Assembly: GCA_002398405.1 (NCBI GenBank)
Contig: DGYN01000069.1
Span: forward strand, 2,792 to 9,298
DNA: 6,507 nucleotides
Reading direction: 5' to 3'
Source: Caulobacteraceae bacterium UBA5005
GTDB lineage: Bacteria; Pseudomonadota; Alphaproteobacteria; Caulobacterales; Caulobacteraceae
Shown here: positions 1 to 4,725 of the stretch, piece after piece
How the letters are laid out: each line of letters begins with the position of its first letter
Numbering within the stretch: position 1 is the stretch's first letter
Position numbers and translations under genes: made by a program
Notes under the pieces: generated by a model
What the model was told of the DNA's origin: nothing
Seen by the model: only the letters and a program-made list of their open reading frames with translations
Databases searched by the model: none

Positions 1-1197
1 AAGCGCGACCACCGCAAGATCGGGGCCCTGATGGACCTCTTCCACATCCAGGAAGAGGGCAAGGGGATGGTGTTCTGGCACCCCAAGGGCTGGACCCTCT
101 ATCGCACCCTGCAGGAGTACGTGCGGCGCAGGATCTTCGCCGACGGCTATGAGGAGGTGAAGACGCCGCAGATCCTGTCGCGGCAGCTGTGGGAACAGTC
201 CGGCCACTGGGACAAGTTCCACGCCTCGATGTTCACCTGCGAAACCGACGACGGCATCTATGCGGTCAAGCCGATGAACTGCCCAGGCCACGTGCAGATC
301 TTCAACCACGGCCAGAAGAGCTACCGCGACCTGCCGATCCGCTTGGCGGAGTTCGACGGCCTGCACCGCTATGAAAGCTCCGGCGGATTGCATGGGATTT
401 TGCGGGTGCGGGGCCTGGCCCAGGACGATGCGCACATCTTCTGCCGCGACGACCAGATCGAGGACGAGGCCAGGCAGTTCATCGAGCTGTTGCGCCAGGT
501 CTACGCCGACCTGAACGTCGAGCTGCATTCGGTGAAGCTGGCGCTGCGTCCCGACCTGCGGTTTGGCACCGACGAGGCCTGGACAATCGCCGAGGATACC
601 CTGGAACGCGCGGTGGTCGCCGCCGGGCTGGAGTGCGAGCGGATCGAGAACGAGGGCGCCTTCTATGGGCCGAAGCTGGAGTTCCACCTGAGGGACGCCA
701 TCGGCCGGACCTGGCAGTGCGGCACCCTGCAGCTGGACTACGTCCTGCCCGAGCGGCTGGATGCGACCTACATCGGCGAGGACGGAAACAAGCACCGACC
801 GGTGATGCTGCACCGCGCGGTGCTGGGATCGCTGGAACGGTTCCTCGGCGTCCTGATCGAGCACTACGCGGGGGCCTTCCCTCTTTGGCTCGCGCCCGTG
901 CAGGTGGTGGTGGCGACCATCACCTCGGAGGGCGATGACTATGCCCAGGCGGTGGCCAAGAAGCTGCGAGCGGCGGGCCTGCGGGTCGAGGTCGACCTGC
1001 GCAACGAAAAGGTCGGCTACAAGGTGCGCGAGCACTCGGTGGCCAAGGTCCCGGTGATCGCCGTGGTCGGCAAGCGCGAGGCCGAGGAAAACACCGTCGC
1101 CCTGCGCAGGCTCGGTTCACAGGCCCAGGACGTGCTGACCCTGGACGACGCAACCCTGATCCTGGCGGGAGAAGCGACCCCGCCTGATCAAAGGTGA
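1..1197 (+). CDS. thrS: Threonyl-tRNA synthetase, C-terminal part (5' end outside window)
   Basis: Class II synthetase that activates threonine with ATP and charges tRNA-Thr in the cytoplasm. The frame is open from base 1, and the codons before the ATG at 31 encode the conserved KRDHRKIGAL lead-in, so that ATG is internal. Numbering from that ATG, the catalytic core residues known from the E. coli enzyme appear at a constant offset of 250. These are the zinc ligands Cys84, His135 and His261, motif 2 Arg113, Gln131/Asp133, Tyr212, Lys215, Gln229 and motif 3 Ser267. Residues about 288-375 form the anticodon-binding domain, including the LRNEKVGYKVREHS stretch. About 240 N-terminal residues, where the TGS and editing domains normally lie, are outside the window, so editing capacity cannot be judged. 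Motif 2 reads RYESSGGLHG rather than the common R-x-E-P-S-G form. The 3' end is followed after 17 bases by a palindromic repeat. Confidence 0.97.
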   Translation, partial: KRDHRKIGALMDLFHIQEEGKGMVFWHPKGWTLYRTLQEYVRRRIFADGYEEVKTPQILSRQLWEQSGHWDKFHASMFTCETDDGIYAVKPMNCPGHVQIFNHGQKSYRDLPIRLAEFDGLHRYESSGGLHGILRVRGLAQDDAHIFCRDDQIEDEARQFIELLRQVYADLNVELHSVKLALRPDLRFGTDEAWTIAEDTLERAVVAAGLECERIENEGAFYGPKLEFHLRDAIGRTWQCGTLQLDYVLPERLDATYIGEDGNKHRPVMLHRAVLGSLERFLGVLIEHYAGAFPLWLAPVQVVVATITSEGDDYAQAVAKKLRAAGLRVEVDLRNEKVGYKVREHSVAKVPVIAVVGKREAEENTVALRRLGSQAQDVLTLDDATLILAGEATPPDQR

Positions 1198-1214
1198 GCT
1201 GCCGCGCGCCTCGA

Positions 1215-1341
1215 TCCTTCCCCGTTCACGGGGAAGGGGGACCGCGACAGCGGTGGAAGGGGCGCTGCGGACACGCCGGCGCCCGGACCAGCGCCCCCTC
1301 CACCCCTTCGGGGTCCCCCTCCCCCGCTTCGCGTGGGAGGA
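1215..1341. repeat. Long imperfect palindromic intergenic repeat (~127 bp)
   Basis: Two arms of about 52 bases (1215-1266 and 1290-1341) are imperfect reverse complements around a 23-base centre. Smaller hairpins are nested in the arms: CCTTCCCCG (1216-1224) pairs perfectly with CGGGGAAGG (1229-1237), ACCGC (1241-1245) with GCGGT (1250-1254), ACCCC (1302-1306) with GGGGT (1310-1314), and CCTCCC (1318-1323) with GGGAGG (1335-1340). The element fills the gap between thrS and the acetyltransferase gene. There is no T-tract after any stem, so it is not a classical intrinsic terminator, although such a structure could slow polymerase or protect the thrS mRNA 3' end. It resembles the dispersed palindromic repeats common in high-GC alphaproteobacteria; copy number cannot be seen from one window. 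Confidence 0.8.
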
Positions 1342-1345
1342 ACGG
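1336..1345 (+). promoter_or_regulatory. Shine-Dalgarno site deciding the TTG start of the acetyltransferase
   Basis: GGAGGA (1336-1341) lies four bases before the TTG at 1346, a strong match to the anti-SD end of 16S rRNA. It is the reason for choosing this start over the in-frame ATG at 1253, which sits inside the repeat and would add 31 low-complexity residues. The same bases form the right edge of the palindromic repeat, pairing with CCTCCC at 1318-1323 or with the far left arm. The site could therefore be masked in folded RNA; that consequence is inferred. Confidence 0.7.
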
Positions 1346-1873
1346 TTGACGCCGCCCACCCTTCACACGCCCCGCCTTATCCTCCGCCCGCCGGCGGCGG
1401 AGGACTTCCCGGCTTTTTGCGACTACATGGCCGACCCAGTGACCGTGCACATCGGCGGGCCCTTAGTTCCGTCTGCCGCCTGGCGCGTCTGGGCGATGAT
1501 CATCGGGGCCTGGACCCTGAACGGCTATTCGATGTTCTCGGTGGTGGAAAAGAGCAGCGGACAATGGATCGGGCGCCTGGGGCCCTGGGCGCCGCTGGGC
1601 TGGCCGGAGAAGGAAATCGGCTGGGGGATCATCTCGGCCGCCCAGGGTAAGGGATACGCGGTCGAGGCGGCCAGCGCCTGCATGGACTTTGTCTTCGACG
1701 CGCTGGGCTGGACGCAGGTCTGCCACACCATCGCCCCGGACAACTACGCCTCGCAGAGGGTGGCGCAGCGGCTTGGCTCGACCAACCAGGGCCCGACCAA
1801 GCTGCCGCCGCCCATCGACCACTTCCCGGTGGAATATTGGGGGCAGACCAGGGCGCAGTGGAAAGCGCGATAG
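1346..1873 (+). CDS. GNAT-family N-acetyltransferase (RimJ/RimL-like, Acetyltransf_3 type)
   Basis: Predicted 175-residue cytoplasmic acetyltransferase that would move acetyl from acetyl-CoA to an amine; the substrate cannot be told from sequence. The N-terminus TPRLILRPPAAEDF (residues 8-21) is the usual opening of the RimJ-like branch. The acetyl-CoA pyrophosphate loop is Q100-GKGYA, preceded by the EIGWGI strand (90-95). The N133-x-x-S136 motif and the following VAQRLG (139-144) match the end of the fold, and the length is normal for the family. TTG is chosen because of the strong SD before it and because the family motif begins just after it; an ATG at 1253 in the same frame is the alternative. 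It is codirectional with thrS but 148 bases away across a repeat, so cotranscription is possible but not shown. Its stop lies four bases before a REP-like hairpin. Confidence 0.87.
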   Translation: MTPPTLHTPRLILRPPAAEDFPAFCDYMADPVTVHIGGPLVPSAAWRVWAMIIGAWTLNGYSMFSVVEKSSGQWIGRLGPWAPLGWPEKEIGWGIISAAQGKGYAVEAASACMDFVFDALGWTQVCHTIAPDNYASQRVAQRLGSTNQGPTKLPPPIDHFPVEYWGQTRAQWKAR

Positions 1874-1877
1874 CGCC

Positions 1878-1906
1878 GGGGACATGTACCTCTGGTACGT
1901 GTCCCC
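1878..1906. repeat. REP-like palindrome, copy 1
   Basis: GGGGACATGTACC (1878-1890) and GGTACGTGTCCCC (1894-1906) form a 13-base stem with one non-Watson-Crick position (G-T on one strand, A-C on the other) around a TCT loop. It begins four bases after the acetyltransferase stop codon. A second, inverted copy lies at 1956-1985. The short GC-rich palindrome starting with GGGGAC resembles REP sequences associated with REP-associated tyrosine transposases (RAYT, IS200/IS605-like). No such transposase is in the window, so the assignment rests on form only. Confidence 0.8.
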
Positions 1907-1955
1907 CTACCCCTGCGGGACGTCCGTCAGGCCGGTGAGACGTTCAAGACCATGG

Positions 1956-1985
1956 GGGGACACGTACCTAAAGGTACATGTCCCC
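1956..1985. repeat. REP-like palindrome, copy 2 (inverted relative to copy 1)
   Basis: GGGGACACGTACC (1956-1968), a TAAA loop and GGTACATGTCCCC (1973-1985) form a 13-base stem. Read on the minus strand it matches copy 1 almost base for base, the main differences being in the loop. The two copies flank a 49-base spacer (1907-1955) and so look like a BIME-style inverted doublet. The last base, 1985, is also the final base of the stop codon of the minus-strand thiol transporter gene, so that transcript would form the hairpin directly at its stop. No T-tract follows on either strand. Confidence 0.8.
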
Positions 1986-4096
1986 TAGCTCGCCGCTTCC
2001 TTGAGCGCCTTCTTGACGATGCCTTCGGTCAAGAGCTGCGGCAGGACCACGGGCTCGCCGCCGCCCTTGGGGAACATCAGATAGAGCGGCACGCCGCTGC
2101 GGCCGTGTTTGGCTAGTTCGGCGGCTATCTTGTCGTCGCGCAGGGTCCAGTCGCCGACCATGTAGACGGCGTTGCTGGCGGCGAAGGCGTCGGCCACGGC
2201 CTTGGAGGCCAGGGAGGTCGACTCGTTCACTTTGCAGGTCACGCACCAGTCGGCGGTGAAGTCGACGAACACCACCTTTCCCTCGGCCTGCAGGGCCGTG
2301 ACGCGGGCGGCGTCCCAGGGTTCGCGGGGGATATTGCCGGCCTCGGAGGCGGCGGCGGTGGCGGCCGCCTGGGGTTTGGCGACGGGGGCCAGGGCGACGG
2401 CGGCGGCGATGAGAGCGGCAGGCAGAACCAGTTGCAGGCCAATGCGCCAGGCGGTGGCGAAGGATTTCTGGCCAAGGCCGAACAGCCAGGCGGAAAACGC
2501 GATGACCAGGCTGGCGGCCAAGAGGACGCCGAGCGCCACCTGGCCCGCCTGGCCTGAGAACACCCAGGCGAGCCACGCCGCCGCCCCGAACATTGGGAAG
2601 GCGAGCACGGTCTTGAAGACCGCCATCCAGGGGCCGGGACGGGGGAGCTTGCGCAGCAGGCCCGGCGCGAAGGCGAGCGCCGTGAACGGGGCGGCGAAGC
2701 CCAGGCCGAGCGCCGCGAAGACCAGCAGGGAGACCGCAGGGGGCTGCGCCACGGCATAGCCAAGGGCCCCGGCCATGAACGGCGCGGTGCAGGGGGCGGC
2801 GACGACCACCGCGAGCGCCCCCGTGAAGAAGGCGCCGGCGAGGCCCGACTTGGAGGCGAGGCTAGATCCCGCCCCCTGGACCGAGGTCCCGATCTCGAAG
2901 AGGCCCGCCAGGTTCAGGGCCACCAGCAGCATGAGGATGGCAAGGCCCGCGGTCACCGGCGGCGACTGCAATTGGAAGCCCCAGCCGACGGCCTCGCCCG
3001 CCGCCCGCGCGGCGATCAAGAGGGCCGCCAGGATCAGGAAGGTCGCCAGGACTCCGAGCAGGAAGGCGATCCCCTGGGCCCTGGCCGCGCGCGCCTCATG
3101 GGCGTGGGCCGCGAGGGTGGCGGCCTTCATGGAGAGGATCGGGAAGACACAGGGCATCAGGTTGAGGATCAGGCCGCCGAGGAAGGCAAACGCGATGGCC
3201 AGCGGCAGGGTGATGTCGCTCTCCTTCGCCGCGGCCTGGGGAGGGCCAAGGCCGGTCGCGCCGGCCAGGACAGGGCCCTGCGGCCCCTCGACCTCGAAGG
3301 CCGTCCCGCCGATAGAGAGCACGCCGGGGACGGCGGCGCCCTTGAAGGTCGGCGAGGGGGTCATGGTGATGGTCAGGCCGCCCTCGCCGCGTTCGATCAC
3401 CTGGGGCTTGGCGTGGTCGATGGCCGCGCCGGAGAAGGGGAAGAAATAGGCGTCCGGAAAGTCGCCGCCCTTCAACGGATCGCCCGTGGCGCTGATCTTC
3501 AGGGAGCCGGCCTCGAAGGTTGCGGCAGAGGCCAGGCCCGCGGGCTTGGGGGCGTCGGCCAGGGCCTTGGAAATCACGCTGGCCCATTTGGGGTCCTGGG
3601 CGGGGGCGGCGCCGGCGATCTTGAGGTTCAGGGAAAGCTCCGCCGAGCCGGGAACACAGATGTCCTTGCAGACCAGGAAGGTGACCGCCGCCTTGATCGG
3701 GACGATCGATCCGGGCTGCGCATTGGCGGGAACCGACAGGGCCACCGGCAGGATGACCTCATCCGAATAGCCGTAGTTCATCAGCACGCCGGCATAGGGC
3801 AGCTTCTCCGGCGTCTTCCAGACGAAGTCCCCGGCCTTCCAGCCGGCCGGCAGGGTGAAGGCGATTTTGGTCGCCTCGCCGCTGTCGCCGGAATTGCGCC
3901 AATAGGTGTGCCACTGCGGCTCGATCTTCTGGCGCAGGGCGACGTAGGTCTCCGACCCCGGCACGGCCTCGCCCTGGCTGATGAGTTCTAGCTCGACGTG
4001 CTCGGTCTTGACGCTCTGGGCGAGGACCGCCGCTGGAACCAGCAGCATCAGGACGGCTAGCGCGAGGGCGCGCAACGAGGAGGTACGGACCGGCAT
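1985..4096 (-). CDS. DsbD/ScsB-family thiol:disulfide interchange membrane protein
   Basis: Inner-membrane electron transporter that, by family, passes reducing power from cytoplasmic thioredoxin across the membrane to periplasmic thiol-disulfide partners. The 703 residues show a signal peptide (1-26, cut after VLA) and a periplasmic N-terminal domain to about 295 with a Cys143-x3-Cys147 pair. A membrane domain with about eight helices (roughly 297-571) follows; it carries Cys316 in LMPCVFP and Cys436 in AAPCTAPF. A C-terminal thioredoxin-like domain has the redox site W617-C-V-T-C621 and a cis-Pro region SGVP (667-670). All three cysteine pairs expected of the family are present. E. coli DsbD has about 565 residues and a shorter N-domain with a C-x5-C pair, so this looks more like the ScsB branch; that placement is inferred. 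The start has AGGAA two bases upstream, a tight spacing, but the signal peptide supports it. No scsA, scsC or scsD neighbour is in the window. Confidence 0.93.
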   Translation of the reverse strand: MPVRTSSLRALALAVLMLLVPAAVLAQSVKTEHVELELISQGEAVPGSETYVALRQKIEPQWHTYWRNSGDSGEATKIAFTLPAGWKAGDFVWKTPEKLPYAGVLMNYGYSDEVILPVALSVPANAQPGSIVPIKAAVTFLVCKDICVPGSAELSLNLKIAGAAPAQDPKWASVISKALADAPKPAGLASAATFEAGSLKISATGDPLKGGDFPDAYFFPFSGAAIDHAKPQVIERGEGGLTITMTPSPTFKGAAVPGVLSIGGTAFEVEGPQGPVLAGATGLGPPQAAAKESDITLPLAIAFAFLGGLILNLMPCVFPILSMKAATLAAHAHEARAARAQGIAFLLGVLATFLILAALLIAARAAGEAVGWGFQLQSPPVTAGLAILMLLVALNLAGLFEIGTSVQGAGSSLASKSGLAGAFFTGALAVVVAAPCTAPFMAGALGYAVAQPPAVSLLVFAALGLGFAAPFTALAFAPGLLRKLPRPGPWMAVFKTVLAFPMFGAAAWLAWVFSGQAGQVALGVLLAASLVIAFSAWLFGLGQKSFATAWRIGLQLVLPAALIAAAVALAPVAKPQAAATAAASEAGNIPREPWDAARVTALQAEGKVVFVDFTADWCVTCKVNESTSLASKAVADAFAASNAVYMVGDWTLRDDKIAAELAKHGRSGVPLYLMFPKGGGEPVVLPQLLTEGIVKKALKEAAS

Positions 4097-4143
4097 GGTT
4101 CCTGCTATAGGCGTCAGCTCAGAGCGAAACTAGGGGCGCGACG
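4097..4143. promoter_or_regulatory. Short divergent intergenic region (47 bp)
   Basis: This gap separates the divergent starts of the thiol transporter (minus) and the hotdog-like gene (plus). It holds an SD for each: AGGAA on the minus strand (4103-4099) and AGGGG on the plus strand (4132-4136, seven bases before ATG). The palindrome CTATAG (4105-4110) could serve as a -10-like element on the plus strand. On the minus strand it would start RNA at the SD itself, so that gene's promoter probably lies further back, within 4110-4200. No convincing -35 element is seen. The promoter call is inferred from gene arrangement. Confidence 0.35.
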
Positions 4144-4557
4144 ATGCCGGGATATTTCGAGGACGTATCGCCGGGACAGGTCGTGGGCCTGGGCCACGCC
4201 GTGGTCGGGGACGACGCCCTGCAAACCTTCATCGAAACCTTCGCCGTCGACTGGGACCAGGGCCGGGGCCTGCCCGATGCGCTGGTCTATGTGGTGTGGT
4301 CCAAGCTGGACGTGGCGGCGAGCGCCGACTGGCCGCAGACCAAGCGGGTCGCCACCGACGCCCTGAGGTTCGCGAGGAACCCCGCCGCAGGGGAACTGCT
4401 GCGCGGCCGCATGACCGTGCTCGGCAAGGACCCGGTCGGCGAGACCAAGGGCATCATCCTGGCGCAGCACGACCTGTTGGATGAGGCGGGGCGCCTGGTG
4501 TTCTCGTGCCTGACGCGGAGCGTGTTCGCCTGCAGGGGCGAGGGGGCGGAGGCTTAG
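4144..4557 (+). CDS. Small MaoC/hotdog-like protein, function unknown
   Basis: 137 residues with no signal peptide or membrane segment, so probably cytoplasmic. The opening GYFEDVSPGQVV (3-14), followed by a segment resembling the start of the central helix (about 22-39), resembles MaoC-type acyl-thioester dehydratases with the hotdog fold. The C-terminal half (about 80-130, ending in LVFSCLTRSVFA) looks like the repeated strands of that fold. The stretch where active family members carry an Asp/His dyad reads FAVDWDQGRGLPDA (33-46) and has no histidine, so a hydratase role is doubtful; it may bind an acyl thioester or be structural. The start has a good SD (AGGGG, seven bases upstream). It is divergent from the thiol transporter and convergent with the malic enzyme gene, so it is probably transcribed alone. 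The fold assignment is from pattern recognition only. Confidence 0.6.
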   Translation: MPGYFEDVSPGQVVGLGHAVVGDDALQTFIETFAVDWDQGRGLPDALVYVVWSKLDVAASADWPQTKRVATDALRFARNPAAGELLRGRMTVLGKDPVGETKGIILAQHDLLDEAGRLVFSCLTRSVFACRGEGAEA

Positions 4558-4558
4558 C

Positions 4559-4718
4559 CTTTTCCCTCACCTTCCATAGGAAGGGGAGGGTGGCGAGCGC
4601 AGCGAGACGGGTGGGGAAGGCCCTTGGGTCAGAGCGCGCGGTTCGATGGGGCTCCCCCACCCGCTTCGCCTAAAGCGAAGCCCCCTCCCCGCGCTTGCAG
4701 CGCGCGGTGAGGGAAAAG
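4559..4718. repeat. 160-bp palindromic intergenic repeat with perfect 13-bp ends
   Basis: The ends CTTTTCCCTCACC (4559-4571) and GGTGAGGGAAAAG (4706-4718) are perfect reverse complements, and CGGGTGGGG (4608-4616) pairs with CCCCACCCG (4655-4663) further in. Nested hairpins are CCTTCC/GGAAGG (4570-4575 and 4579-4584), GCTTCGC/GCGAAGC (4663-4669 and 4675-4681) and CGCGC/GCGCG (4690-4694 and 4700-4704). It fills the gap between two convergent genes, starting two bases after the hotdog stop and ending seven bases from the malic enzyme stop. No T-tract marks an intrinsic terminator, but a bidirectional 3'-end role is plausible. It has no coding capacity for a transposase. Confidence 0.8.
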
Positions 4719-4725
4719 ACAGCGC

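Noticed and set aside
31..33. ATG as the start of thrS
   Set aside because: The frame is open to base 1 and encodes conserved ThrRS residues before it; the gene is truncated by the window edge.
1215..1341. Classical intrinsic terminator of thrS
   Set aside because: Strong stems but no T-tract after any of them on the plus strand; kept only as a repeat with a possible 3'-end role.
1253..1345. N-terminal extension of the acetyltransferase from the ATG at 1253
   Set aside because: It would translate the palindromic repeat into Arg/Pro-rich sequence with no family match; TTG at 1346 has a strong SD and begins right before the family motif.
1907..1955. Binding site or small gene in the spacer between the REP-like hairpins
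   Set aside because: Only a 5-base inverted repeat (ACGTC at 1920-1924, GACGT at 1939-1943) and no RBS-start-stop unit; too weak to call.
1878..1985. CRISPR-like repeat-spacer unit
   Set aside because: Only two copies, in inverted orientation and each self-palindromic; no array and no cas genes.
1689..1988. 99-codon plus-strand frame running through the acetyltransferase and the REP-like repeats
   Set aside because: Arg/Thr/Pro-rich shadow frame whose tail is only translated palindrome.
2972..3991. 339-codon open frame antisense to the thiol transporter gene
   Set aside because: Gly/Arg/Asp-rich shadow created by high-GC codon bias; the opposite strand encodes a full DsbD-family protein with all cysteine motifs.
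4114..4470. 118-codon minus-strand open frame across the hotdog-like gene
   Set aside because: No recognisable motif and a His/Arg/Pro-rich composition; the plus-strand frame has a good SD and a plausible fold.
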